Source of the DNA: Chloroflexota bacterium
Lineage (GTDB): Bacteria > Chloroflexota > Anaerolineae > Promineifilales > Promineifilaceae
Assembly (NCBI GenBank): GCA_029559155.1
Contig: JAKQCM010000268.1
Span: 1-32,102, forward strand
DNA: 32,102 nucleotides
Direction of reading: 5' to 3'
In this document: piece after piece, positions 6,067-13,953 of the stretch
Layout: each line of letters starts with the position of its first letter
Position numbering within the stretch: the first letter of the stretch is position 1
The notes under the pieces: model-generated
What the model saw: only the letters and a program-made list of their open reading frames with translations
Databases searched by the model: none
What the model was told of the DNA's origin: nothing
Program-made: the position numbers and the translations under genes

Positions 6067-8088
6067 ATGACTAAACGGAAAAAACAGAGGAAAAAAACGG
6101 CCGTGTCGAGGCGGCCATCCAAAAACTTAACAATCCAATTGGCAGAAGCCATGGCCTTTTATGAAGAAGGAGAAGTTGTCGCCGCCCGGCAGCAGCTTCT
6201 GGGATTAATTAAACAACGCCCGCGCAGCAAATCAATTTTGCTGGCTCTGCTAGAAGTAAGTGAGAGAATGCAGGATTGGCGCACCTACGCTTATTATGCG
6301 GAACAATTGCTGCCGCTAGAACGTGACGAAGATCGCGCCGAGACGCTAAACAACCTGGTATATGCCCACATACAACTGATCTACCCGGCCCTGGCCTGGT
6401 ACTTTGCCAAAGAGCTAACAACGAAGCACCCAGATTTTGAACTTACTATACAAGCTCAATCCCTCCTGACAGGTTTGGAACCAACACTTTTAGAAGAAGC
6501 GGAGGGTCTGGTTGGTGCTACCGCCTCTCCAAACGAAACATTAAACCTCATGGTGCAGCATGATCGAGTTCGGTTCTACACCGAATCAGGGCATCCAGAG
6601 GCAGCCATTCCCGAAGCCGAGGCAATCCTGGAAAAAATACCCAACACTATACCCATTCTCAACAACCTCAGCCTGGCACAGTTTATGATGGGAAATATAG
6701 CCCAGGCCACCACCACTGCGGAAAACGTGTTGGCTCAGGACCCCGACAATTTTCACGCTTTGGGCAATCTGGTTCGTTATTCCGTCCTGACTGCGCATTT
6801 TGAGCAGGCGCAAGCATATGCCCAGCGTTTGGAAAAAATTAATAACGACAATCCATATTTGCCAACAAAACAGGCAGAAGCCTTCGCCTTTTTGGGAGAT
6901 GATGAAAAAGTACAGGCTGTTTACAAGCGGGCTGCTGCCGAAGGGAGTGACCTGAACCCCCTTCTTTTACACCTGGCAGCCGCCGCTTTTTATCGTCTGG
7001 GTGATGAAAAATCAGCGTGGAAATTATGGCAAAAAGCCGTTAAACAAATGCCGTCCTTTGATATGGCTCAAGCCAGTCTGGCCGAAAAACCTTTGCCCCT
7101 GGGTGAGCGCAGCGTGCCCTGGTATTGGCCGTTTTCCTATTGGTTCCCGCAAGATATTGAGCAATTACTTGACAAGCATTTCGGGAAAACTATCCAACGC
7201 AAAAGCGCCAGGGGCGTTGAACAGGGGATGAAGGCATTACTGGCGGAACGGCCGTATCTCCCCAAACTATTCCCCTACATGCTTGAACTGGGCGACCGCA
7301 CCGCCCGCGAATTTGTGTTGAATTTTGTTCGCGTCGTCGAGACCCCGGAACTGCTGCAAGTGCTTTACGATTTTGCCTGCAGCCCACACGGCAGCGACGA
7401 CCTACGCTTCGAAGCCATCCAATTCATCAGCCAACATCATCCGGACATGCTGCCGGAAAACAAAGAAGTGCCGATGTGGCGCAATGGGCAGCAAAGCAAT
7501 CTGTTCATGATGGGTTTTGAAATCACCGATGAACCGGAGCTGGTGGAAGGCATATCCGAGGAGGTGCTGCAAAAACATGAGGAGGCGACAGACCTGCTTC
7601 TCGATGATAAGCTGGAAGAGGCGGAAGATATGCTGCAAGAAGTCATTGCGGCTGCCCCCAATTTTTACAGCGCCTACAATCAATTGGCTCTGGTCTATGA
7701 GAGGCAGGGGCGCGAACAAGAAGCACGCGCATTGGTTGAAGAAACCCACGCCCGATTCCCCGATTATTTATTTGCTCGCGTGACCCTGGCCCGCATCTTC
7801 ACGCAGGAAAAGCGCCTTGAAGAAGCGCGAGAATTACTCAAGCCGGTTCTCAGGCTGCCTAAATTGCACATCAGCGAATTTCGCGTTCTGGCGCGGGCGG
7901 AAATGGACCTGGCTCTGGCGGATAACCAGGCAGAGGGAGCAAGGACCTGGCTGGAAATGTGGCGGCGAATAGAAGATGATAATCCGGAGCTTCTGCAATG
8001 GCAAATGCGCATTGATGGCCCCGACAAGTTATTGGCCGACTTGCAAAAGTTAGTGGGGCGTTCGCGTAAGAAAAGAGGAAGACGTTAG
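6067..8088 (+). CDS. Tetratricopeptide-repeat protein
   Basis: A 673-residue cytosolic protein made largely of TPR-type helical repeats. The N-terminus is very basic (MTKRKKQRKKTAVSRR), as is the C-terminus (RSRKKRGRR), suggesting nucleic-acid or acidic-surface contact. Repeats are visible around residues 22-120 (AMAFYEEGEVVAARQQLLGLI.QRP), 170-330 (PNTIPILNNLSLAQFMMGNIAQA, then AFAFLGDDEKVQAVYKRAAAEG) and 505-640 (KHEEATDLLLDDKLEEAEDMLQEVI, AYNQLALVYERQGREQEARALVEE). Between them (about 345-490) is a non-TPR insert with PWYWPFSYWFPQDIEQLL. No catalytic motif is seen. TPR proteins are scaffolds, so the partner is unknown. It follows repeat copy B and reads away from the AbiE segment; no clear Shine-Dalgarno precedes ATG 6067. 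Confidence 0.85.
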   Translation: MTKRKKQRKKTAVSRRPSKNLTIQLAEAMAFYEEGEVVAARQQLLGLIKQRPRSKSILLALLEVSERMQDWRTYAYYAEQLLPLERDEDRAETLNNLVYAHIQLIYPALAWYFAKELTTKHPDFELTIQAQSLLTGLEPTLLEEAEGLVGATASPNETLNLMVQHDRVRFYTESGHPEAAIPEAEAILEKIPNTIPILNNLSLAQFMMGNIAQATTTAENVLAQDPDNFHALGNLVRYSVLTAHFEQAQAYAQRLEKINNDNPYLPTKQAEAFAFLGDDEKVQAVYKRAAAEGSDLNPLLLHLAAAAFYRLGDEKSAWKLWQKAVKQMPSFDMAQASLAEKPLPLGERSVPWYWPFSYWFPQDIEQLLDKHFGKTIQRKSARGVEQGMKALLAERPYLPKLFPYMLELGDRTAREFVLNFVRVVETPELLQVLYDFACSPHGSDDLRFEAIQFISQHHPDMLPENKEVPMWRNGQQSNLFMMGFEITDEPELVEGISEEVLQKHEEATDLLLDDKLEEAEDMLQEVIAAAPNFYSAYNQLALVYERQGREQEARALVEETHARFPDYLFARVTLARIFTQEKRLEEARELLKPVLRLPKLHISEFRVLARAEMDLALADNQAEGARTWLEMWRRIEDDNPELLQWQMRIDGPDKLLADLQKLVGRSRKKRGRR

Positions 8089-8462
8089 CCACACAAACGG
8101 CCGATTGCCGCGGCCACATCTGGCTGGCTGATGCGCTCCTGCTCCAGACGCAGGCTGCGAGTGAGAAGATGGTGGTAAACGGCCGTTTCCTCCCCTCCTA
8201 AATTCGCCAACGCCATCGCCCCAGTCGGTGTGCCTGTGACCACAAAAGCCTGGTATTTGGCCAACGTGGCTTCATCCATCAAAAAAGAGCGCGTCTGCGG
8301 CTAATAGCCGCGCAGTTGGGACAAAATAGCAAAGCCCTGCGCGTCCAAATCTCCCCAGTACCAAATGGCACAGTCGGCCAGCCAGCCCACGTCGCGCAGC
8401 AGACTCACCTGGAAACCCTTGCCCCAAATTGCTAATCCATTGGGAACTGGCGGTAGCGTTCG
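8085..8462 (-). pseudogene. Wadjet JetD-like (DUF2220) C-terminal remnant
   Basis: Translating the minus strand from about 8462 gives LPPVPNGLAIWGKGFQV, then IWYWGDLDAQGFAILSQLRGY, an in-frame TAG (8303-8301), then RSFLMDEATLAKYQ and, near the end, LRLEQERISQPDV. This is the toprim-like C-terminal domain of JetD, the nuclease subunit of Wadjet anti-plasmid condensin systems; the YWGDLDxxGFAIL motif holds the acidic metal ligands. The N-terminal ~250 residues are missing and the upstream sequence belongs to a different frame. No jetA, jetB or jetC is seen nearby, so this is a relic of a lost system. The end overlaps the TPR gene's 3' end by 4 bp. Confidence 0.75.
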
Positions 8463-8776
8463 CTGTACTTAGGCAGGTTGTCACGCTCGATACGCGCCAG
8501 TTCGCGGTCAAATTCGGGGATGGTTTCGACGGCCGCATCAAAATCGGCCGTTTCCGCCGGATAAGCGTCTTTATACTCCTGCATCAGCTTCAGCAAACGG
8601 CCCATGTAGGTATTGGCGCGGCGCTGCTCGCTGTCGCTGGCCTGCCGGAAGTGGGTAATCACGTCGCGCCAGAGGCGGTCTACATTTTTCAGGGGAATAT
8701 CAGGTTGGTGCGCCAACAAGTGAGAGACATAGAAAAATGCGTGACGTTTGTCAGATGAAACGGCCGTGGATAACAT
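8432..8776 (-). CDS. Unrecognised 114-residue protein, probably a fragment
   Basis: The composition and conserved-looking blocks (LLAHQPDIPLKNVDRLWRDVITHFR, then TYMGRLLKLMQEYKDAYPAETADFDAAVETIPEFD, then RDNLPKYSERYRQF) suggest a genuine protein fragment, mostly alpha-helical, but I cannot name the family. It is truncated or fused at its 3' end, where its stop lies inside the JetD-like remnant in another frame. It is therefore probably part of the same decayed block. The start ATG at 8776 has no convincing Shine-Dalgarno and is only 51 bp from the divergent gene at 8828. Confidence 0.5.
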   Translation of the reverse strand: MLSTAVSSDKRHAFFYVSHLLAHQPDIPLKNVDRLWRDVITHFRQASDSEQRRANTYMGRLLKLMQEYKDAYPAETADFDAAVETIPEFDRELARIERDNLPKYSERYRQFPMD

Positions 8777-8827
8777 GTTATAGTATCCTTCGCTTATCGG
8801 TTATTTGTTCGCAGAAGGGGAATGCTC

Positions 8828-9199
8828 ATGCCTTATACCATCACCGTATCACAAAACAACAAGTACATTATTGTGCGGGTGACAGATGACATGTCCCGAA
8901 AGTTGGCTGCAGAAATTGCCGAACAGGCCCTGTTAATGGGGAAGAAATGGGGGACCGGCCGCTACCTAATTGATTTAACTGCGTCGAGAAATCGCGAATC
9001 AATCTTGGGCAGTTACCTATCTGCCTATGAGGATTTGGCAGAGGTACCCTGGCGAAAAACGCTGACACGGGTGGCCTTACTGGTTGATCCGCAAGATAAT
9101 TCCCACGATTTTAATGAAATCGTACTCAACAACATCGGTATGCGTGCGACGTTATTCCGCGATCGTGATGAGGCCTTGCAATATTTGCTAGAGGACTGA
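8828..9199 (+). CDS. SpoIIAA/STAS-like small protein
   Basis: A 123-residue cytosolic protein. The order of an N-terminal beta hairpin (YTITVSQNNKYIIVRVTDDMS), a helix, a GRYLIDLTASRNRES strand-turn, a long helix (SAYEDLAEVPWRK), a LTRVALLVDPQD strand and a terminal helix (RDRDEALQYLLED) resembles the SpoIIAA-like/STAS fold. In that fold an Asp/Ser loop after the third strand receives signals, and the SRNRES loop could play that part here. ATG 8828 is preferred to 8822 because GAAGGGG ends 7 nt upstream. It is probably monocistronic and convergent with the SPFH gene. Family assignment is by fold resemblance only. Confidence 0.6.
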   Translation: MPYTITVSQNNKYIIVRVTDDMSRKLAAEIAEQALLMGKKWGTGRYLIDLTASRNRESILGSYLSAYEDLAEVPWRKTLTRVALLVDPQDNSHDFNEIVLNNIGMRATLFRDRDEALQYLLED

Positions 9200-9240
9200 C
9201 CTTGTCCTGTTTCTCTGACTGTTTTAGTTCATCAGGATGC

Positions 9241-9277
9241 CTGTGCTACCCTGAACCCATGGCTATGACTAGCACAG
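9241..9277. other. Hairpin downstream of the SpoIIAA-like gene
   Basis: A perfect 8-bp stem CTGTGCTA / TAGCACAG with a 21-nt loop, 42 bp after the stop at 9199. No T-tract. The rest of 9200-9399 shows no coding potential that I trust. Confidence 0.35.
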
Positions 9278-9399
9278 ACGGCCGTTTGCCCCTAATACCA
9301 GCGTGAACTGGAGTTCCCCCGTTTTAGTCATTCTGCACATTTTTGGGGAAATATCCTGCGTTCCCATGCCAGCCGACAGCCAGATGGTGAGAGATGAAA

Positions 9400-9440
9400 C
9401 GGCAAACGGCCGTTTCTCAGATGAGAAACGGCCGTTGCCG
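9400..9440. terminator. Long stem-loop between convergent genes, built from two ACGGCCGT octamers
   Basis: Arms CGGCAAACGGCCGTTTCTC and GAGAAACGGCCGTTGCCG pair almost perfectly (one bulged base) around the loop AGAT. The structure lies 39 bp past the 3' end of the minus-strand SPFH gene and 200 bp past the plus-strand gene. It fits a bidirectional transcription barrier, though T-tracts are absent. Confidence 0.5.
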
Positions 9441-9478
9441 AGAGAAGAACTTCTGGCGCACCTGATAAGGCCAGCAGG

Positions 9479-10417
9479 TTAGTTGTTTGCCTGGTTCAGA
9501 GGGTCTGGCGCCTGATCCGAAGGCAATGGCTTGTAAAAGTGACTGTTCGCCCGGCGCCCAGAGGCAGACTGCCAATGGCTGACGGTCGGCTGCGGCTGGG
9601 CGCTCATGACAGCGTAGCCGGGTACGTGCAGCGTAACCCCATGCTGGCCGAGTTCTTGCAGTTGGCGCAGTTGCAGCAGCCGTTCCATGTCGCTGTCGGA
9701 GAATTTGCTGACAGCCTGATGCAGCCGTTCCAGGGCGCGCGCTTCGCTGTGAGCCAGCATTTCTTGTTTGTGCGCCGCTTCTACCGCCGCCATCACCTCG
9801 TCGGGTAGGACGATGCTTTTGAGCATAACCCGGTGCGTTTGCACGCCGAAGGGGGCCAGGCGCTGTGCGACCAGGTCGCGCAGTTCGCGTTCCAGCCGCT
9901 GCCGCGCGCCATGGTCGCAAACGGTGGTCACGGTGTGTTGATCGAACAGGTAGGTGACGCAGTTGTTTACGTGGTTGTGCAGCATGGGTTCGATGCTTTT
10001 GAGCAGCATGTTGGCGACGTTGGGCCGTAGTTCCTGGTCAACGGCCGTGGGGTTGAGGCGGTAGGTTAAGGACCATTTGACAGCCACGGCGACCCCGCCA
10101 TCGGTTTGGGCGCGCCCACATTCACCATTGACGAAGCTGGGGGCGATGGAGGCAACCTTCTTGATGTGTTCTAACGGCCGTAACCAATGGCGTCCGGGCA
10201 GTAAGAAGCGGCTGAAGGCTTTTGTCTCCACGTTGTACACCAGCCCGGTACTCATGGCCGGGATACGCACCCACAGGTATTTATCGACGAACCACGGGCC
10301 AAAAACCATCAGGGCGGCCACAATGAGCAGTCCTAAAACAACCCCATTTCCCGTAAGGGCCGCGGCCAAAGCGCTAAATACGAATGCGAGAGCTGCGATC
10401 ATGCGAAACGTCTTCAT
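9479..10417 (-). CDS. SPFH/band-7 domain membrane protein
   Basis: A 312-residue protein starting at ATG 10417, chosen because GGAGAAAG sits 5-12 nt upstream; the open frame further upstream reads through a hairpin and is not coding. The N-terminus has two hydrophobic segments (around residues 4-21 and 24-44). The SPFH/PHB domain follows: VRIPAMSTGLVYN.ETKAFSRFLLPGRHWLRPLE, then VKWSLTYRLNP and MLLKSIEPMLHNHVNN, and a helix starting LVAQRLAPFGVQTHRVMLKSIVLPDEV and running through AVEAAHKQEMLAHSEARALERL. Band-7 proteins oligomerise on membranes, form scaffolds and often control proteases. The C-terminal ~50 residues are polar and variable. The gene follows a microprotein gene, with a 12-bp hairpin between them. 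Confidence 0.87.
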   Translation of the reverse strand: MKTFRMIAALAFVFSALAAALTGNGVVLGLLIVAALMVFGPWFVDKYLWVRIPAMSTGLVYNVETKAFSRFLLPGRHWLRPLEHIKKVASIAPSFVNGECGRAQTDGGVAVAVKWSLTYRLNPTAVDQELRPNVANMLLKSIEPMLHNHVNNCVTYLFDQHTVTTVCDHGARQRLERELRDLVAQRLAPFGVQTHRVMLKSIVLPDEVMAAVEAAHKQEMLAHSEARALERLHQAVSKFSDSDMERLLQLRQLQELGQHGVTLHVPGYAVMSAQPQPTVSHWQSASGRRANSHFYKPLPSDQAPDPLNQANN

Positions 10418-10432
10418 GATTCTTTCTCCATA

Positions 10433-10460
10433 GGGCAGCGTACCCTTTGGTACGCTGCCC
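10433..10460 (-). other. Intercistronic hairpin between the microprotein and SPFH genes
   Basis: A perfect 12-bp stem GGGCAGCGTACC / GGTACGCTGCCC with a CTTT loop. It lies 9 nt after the microprotein stop and just before the SPFH Shine-Dalgarno. No T-tract follows, so it is more likely an mRNA stability or processing element that sets different levels for the two products. Confidence 0.6.
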
Positions 10461-10469
10461 CGGCTTACG

Positions 10470-10571
10470 TTAACGGATAGTCGGTCTGGTGAGCGAGATT
10501 CCGATGCCCATGCCAATAATGAGAGCGATCAAGGCGATGATGATGATGGTTGAGAATTCTATCTGGATCAT
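10470..10571 (-). CDS. 33-residue single-span membrane microprotein
   Basis: ATG 10571 is preceded by a strong AGGAGG Shine-Dalgarno (10581-10576) at 4-nt spacing. The product is 33 residues: MIQIEFST, a run of ~20 hydrophobic residues (IIIIALIALIIGMGIGISL), then TRPTIR and TAA. This is a single transmembrane helix with a short basic tail, probably inside-positive. It is the first gene of a two-gene unit with the SPFH protein 53 bp downstream. Single-span microproteins often dock on larger membrane complexes, so association with the SPFH oligomer is a reasonable inference. It is too short for most gene finders. Supporting evidence is the ribosome site, composition and position; no homology was tested. 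Confidence 0.7.
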   Translation of the reverse strand: MIQIEFSTIIIIALIALIIGMGIGISLTRPTIR

Positions 10572-10785
10572 GTTGCCTCCTCTTGGCCCAGATTGTTGCA
10601 CCCTGATGGTGGAAGCAATCTGATAACCGAACGTTTTACCATTGCTTCTATCTTATACGGAGGCGAGGCAGAGTAACATGGCAGGCTGCTGGCAGTAACG
10701 CAACAATTTGCTAACGGTTTTGCTGTATGTCTGACGAGTCTGACGGTTGACGGCCGTTGCTGCAAAAAATAGGGGAAACGTATCT

Positions 10786-10801
10786 GGCGTCCGTAGACGC
10801 C
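10786..10801 (-). terminator. Possible terminator after the five-gene signalling operon
   Basis: A perfect 6-bp stem GGCGTC / GACGCC with loop CGTA, 28 bp past the stop at 10829. On the minus strand a T-run (TATTTTTTG) occurs about 15 nt later, farther than in canonical terminators. Confidence 0.35.
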
Positions 10802-10828
10802 CTTCGTTCATCCCCAGATTCGCGGCGC

Positions 10829-12193
10829 TCAGGCCAGATTTAATTTGTAGCCGTGGCCGTGGAGGTTTTCTAAGAAACGAGGATTTTGCGGATCGGGTTC
10901 AATCTTTTTGCGCAGTCCGGCGATGCGGGCGTGCAAGGCGACGTCGGACACGCCTGTTTCAACATGGGGCCACCCCGCAGCGATTAGCTCGTCGTTGCTC
11001 AGGATTTCGCCGGGTTGGTGGTAGAGCGCCTGGAGCAGGCGAAATTCGATGGCGCTCAGCGTGGCCGTGCGATTGTTCATCAACCAGACTTGCCGCGCAG
11101 ATTCGTCCAGGTAAAACGGCCGTTCCCATTCGGCCTCCTGGTTTTGGGCATAGCGGGCGAACAGGGGCGCAAAAATAGTCGGCGGTTCATCGTTGGTGAG
11201 GATGCCTTTGATTTGTAACGGCCGTTTGGCCGCTTCGGTGGCCGCGTCCGCAGGGAACCCATGGGCGTAAGCGGCTAATAATTTACGTTCCTGGCGGTTC
11301 AGGCCGCGCCAAACCTTTTCGCATTCCATGGGTACGCCGGCGGTTTGTAACAGGGCGGGCACGGCCGTTTCGTCATCGTCGGGCAGGCCGGTTTCGTGGC
11401 GGGCCACGGCCAGGTAGGCGGCGCGCAGCAGCCCGGCATGGCCGCCGGACAGCCGGATCAGGCGGTTGGCTGTGGCCTCGTCCACCGGCAGGCCAAAGCG
11501 GCCGGCAATGCGTTGGAGCAAGGCGCGGGCATCGGTGGGGGTATACGGCCGTAAGCCGATCACGTTCAACGCCATCAGCTCATAAAATTCTTCGCGGGCC
11601 AGGTCCATCTCGGTCAGGTCGGGCAGCAAATCGCGGGTGAAGGTGACGTAAGAGAGCCGACCTTTGTACGCTTCGCGCAGACCGCGCAAATTCATAAAAA
11701 TGCGCGGCTCGGCCTCGCGGCACACATCGTCGAATTGGTCCAGCAGGAGGATGAGGTGGCGTTGGGAGGGCGGGGAGAGGAACGGCCGTAACGCCAGCTT
11801 AAAATGACGCTGCACCTGCAAGGAGTCGCTGCCGGCCGCCAGCAACCACTCGTGCTGTGCGCCAATGGCCGCAAAAACCTCAGGCGTCAAGCCCCAGCGC
11901 GCCCCAGCGCCATCCAACAATTCCAACTGTTCCAGGATGAGGCTGTAAATGGTGCGGTCGGTAAAATCGGGCGCGTAGTGGAAATTGACGCGCACGATGA
12001 TCATGCGGTTGGCGTCGTCGCCCAGGTAGGAGGCCTGGGTTTGGGCGTCGCACAGGTGGTTGAACAGGTTGGATTTGCCCGCGCCGCTGACGCCCACAAC
12101 CGAGGCGGACTCGCCAGCGCGGATGCAATCGAATAATTGTTTAGTTTCTGCCAGGCGAAAGCCGGCTGATTGCGAGGAGTTATTGTGCATCAT
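10829..12193 (-). CDS. P-loop NTPase fused to an OmpR-type winged-helix domain
   Basis: A 454-residue protein, cytosolic. The N-terminal half is an AAA/STAND-like ATPase: Walker A SVVGVSGAGKSNLF (around residues 31-44), Walker B HLILLLDQFDDVC (about 146-158), then an arginine-bearing helix region (YVTFTRDLLPDL) and a winged/lid part with AIAGRFGLPVDEATANRLIRLSGGHAGLLR. The last ~95 residues are a transcriptional-regulatory C-terminal domain: SAIEFRLLQALYHQPGEILSNDELIAAGWP......DVALHARIAGLRKKIEPDP..PRFLENLHGHGYKL, the OmpR/PhoB fold. It is the last gene of the five-gene operon, so it is the best candidate for the DNA-binding output. It has no receiver domain of its own. ATP state may control DNA binding. 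Confidence 0.85.
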   Translation of the reverse strand: MMHNNSSQSAGFRLAETKQLFDCIRAGESASVVGVSGAGKSNLFNHLCDAQTQASYLGDDANRMIIVRVNFHYAPDFTDRTIYSLILEQLELLDGAGARWGLTPEVFAAIGAQHEWLLAAGSDSLQVQRHFKLALRPFLSPPSQRHLILLLDQFDDVCREAEPRIFMNLRGLREAYKGRLSYVTFTRDLLPDLTEMDLAREEFYELMALNVIGLRPYTPTDARALLQRIAGRFGLPVDEATANRLIRLSGGHAGLLRAAYLAVARHETGLPDDDETAVPALLQTAGVPMECEKVWRGLNRQERKLLAAYAHGFPADAATEAAKRPLQIKGILTNDEPPTIFAPLFARYAQNQEAEWERPFYLDESARQVWLMNNRTATLSAIEFRLLQALYHQPGEILSNDELIAAGWPHVETGVSDVALHARIAGLRKKIEPDPQNPRFLENLHGHGYKLNLA

Positions 12194-12218
12194 GTTTTGT
12201 CTTGCTGCTGTTCAAAAG

Positions 12219-12274
12219 ACCCTTAAGGTTTGTACTTGGGAAGTCGGGGCTTTTGGCTATCAAACCCTTAGGGT
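12219..12274. repeat. Inverted repeat, ACCCTNAGGGTTTG family, copy 1
   Basis: Arms ACCCTTAAGGTTTG (12219-12232) and CAAACCCTTAGGGT (12261-12274) match at 12 of 14 positions around a 28-nt spacer. The right arm encodes the last codons and stop of the response-regulator gene. A second copy with the same 28-nt spacer is at 31871-31926. It may act as an intercistronic hairpin. Confidence 0.55.
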
Positions 12275-13891
12275 TTCGGCCGTTCGCCCGGCCAGTTTGT
12301 CTAGTTCGGCGCAGATGTAAGAAGCGGAGCGCATGGCCTGTAATTTACGCGACGCGGGGATATGGCGCAAGCGAACGACATTTAATGTCGCCATGAGGAG
12401 GCTGATCAGGTATTCCTGGCGTGCGTCCTGGCGCGCGCCGCTGCGGCCGCGAAGAAAATCGTAGGCGATGGTGTGTAAGGCCAGCAAGACTTGGGCGGCT
12501 TTGTGGACGGCGGGGGGCAGGGTAACGGCCGTTGCTTCTTCAGTTTCGGTTGGCGCGGCGGACAGCAGGGTGTGTTCCAGCCGGGCAAACGTCGCATCGT
12601 CAATGTCCAGCAGCAGCCGGTATTTGATGTCGGTTTCCAGAATGACAAAATCGCGCAAGATGTGGCTTTCGTGGGTACGATAAAAATCAATCAGCCAACA
12701 GCGCCCCTGCTCGTTGACCATGATATTGCGGCCGGTCAGGTCGCCGTGCGTGATGCAGTGGTACACAGCCATGACGCATTCGTCGCGGTGTTGAGTTAAC
12801 CAGGCGATGGGATTACCGGTTGGCGTGTTGTCCGGCGGCAGGGGTAAAAAGGGCTGCTCCGGGGTGAAGTCGGGTACGATTTCACGGATACGGCCGTGCA
12901 GCTTCGCCTCATCCAACTGAAAAGCTTCATAATACAATTGCGCCAGGTTAGCATAGCGTCGTTTGGGATTGTCGTACCAGTAACGGCCGGTGTTCTGGAA
13001 CAAGTTTTGCAGGCTGGTAATGATTTCCTCAGACGAACGCCCCTTATAAAATTCGTCGAATTCTTTGAGCGGGCGAAAATCGCTTTCGGCAAAGCGATAT
13101 TGCAAAGCGCCTAAATGTTGGGTGTATGTCACATCCACCTGGGTGGTGGTGTCTGGCGGTAAATAGGGCTTCACAAAATCATCGTAACGCTGCCCTTCCA
13201 ACTTCACTTTTTCGCGCCGCCCGATTTTGACCACGTAGGCCGGCCCCATGCCATGTTTCCAGGTGGGCCGCGCAAAGACGACGGCCGCGCCGGTGAGACC
13301 CGGCTTGAGTTTGGCAACGTATAACCGCCTGGCTCTGGCAAACAACTTGCCGAAGAGATCGTAGACCTGGGGAACCAACACTTCGGCGACCGGTTTGGGC
13401 GGCATTTCCCAGTTGATGTCGGCGGCGATTTGTGGGATGAGCTGTTCGGCGTCCAGGTCATAGATCAGGTCGAAGTTGATGCCGATGGTTTCGGCGAATT
13501 GGGTGCGAACGGCCGTTAACAATTCCGCGCCATACCCTATCTTCTTCTCGATAAAACGCGCCACATGCTGCACCTGCGTTGCCTTGAGGATATTCTCCAC
13601 ATTCGCATAGGCTGTCAGGACCACGCAAGGCATTACCCCATTCAGCCCGCGTCGTTCGATTTCCTCCAACAGTTTCATGCCATCCTGATTCTGTGGGACA
13701 TCATCTTGCAGGCGAATATCGACTATGGCCAGATGATAATGTCCTGTTTCCAGGCAGTTTTGCGCATCGGTTAGAGAAGAAGCCAGCGTTACCTGATACC
13801 CCTCTTCTGCCAACCACCGCGAAATCGGGGCGTAAAATTGCTCCAGGTCTTCCACCAGAAGCAAACTTTTTTGATGAGGTATCTCGTTCAT
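12260..13891 (-). CDS. Response regulator fused to an APH-like phosphotransferase domain
   Basis: A 543-residue protein starting at ATG 13891; a longer open frame upstream is not domain-like. Residues 8-130 are a receiver domain: LLLVEDLEQF acidic pair, phospho-acceptor D58 in AIVDIRLQDD, VVLTAYA (Thr switch), FIEKK (Lys). After a helical linker comes an APH/choline-kinase-like domain: Gly-rich GLTGAAVVFARP, candidate ATP lysine in AYVVKIGRREK, the catalytic HGDLTGRN motif (around residue 400) and a metal Asp in CWLIDFYRTHE. All kinase-type key residues are present, so activity is plausible. The target (protein or small molecule) cannot be told. It resembles kinase-like modules described in NTP-dependent conflict systems. 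Situated directly after the histidine kinase gene, its natural partner. Confidence 0.82.
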   Translation of the reverse strand: MNEIPHQKSLLLVEDLEQFYAPISRWLAEEGYQVTLASSLTDAQNCLETGHYHLAIVDIRLQDDVPQNQDGMKLLEEIERRGLNGVMPCVVLTAYANVENILKATQVQHVARFIEKKIGYGAELLTAVRTQFAETIGINFDLIYDLDAEQLIPQIAADINWEMPPKPVAEVLVPQVYDLFGKLFARARRLYVAKLKPGLTGAAVVFARPTWKHGMGPAYVVKIGRREKVKLEGQRYDDFVKPYLPPDTTTQVDVTYTQHLGALQYRFAESDFRPLKEFDEFYKGRSSEEIITSLQNLFQNTGRYWYDNPKRRYANLAQLYYEAFQLDEAKLHGRIREIVPDFTPEQPFLPLPPDNTPTGNPIAWLTQHRDECVMAVYHCITHGDLTGRNIMVNEQGRCWLIDFYRTHESHILRDFVILETDIKYRLLLDIDDATFARLEHTLLSAAPTETEEATAVTLPPAVHKAAQVLLALHTIAYDFLRGRSGARQDARQEYLISLLMATLNVVRLRHIPASRKLQAMRSASYICAELDKLAGRTAETLRV

Positions 13892-13953
13892 AAAACTACC
13901 AACTGTATGTATATGAGGTAGGGGCGGCGACCCCATGAAATCCTGAAGAATCC

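Noticed and set aside
8272..8541. 89-codon minus-strand ORF over the JetD remnant
   Set aside because: Its product is low-complexity and out of frame with the JetD-like homology.
10418..10516. N-terminal extension of the SPFH protein upstream of 10417
   Set aside because: It would translate the 12-bp hairpin and overlap the microprotein gene; the ribosome site and TM helices point to 10417.
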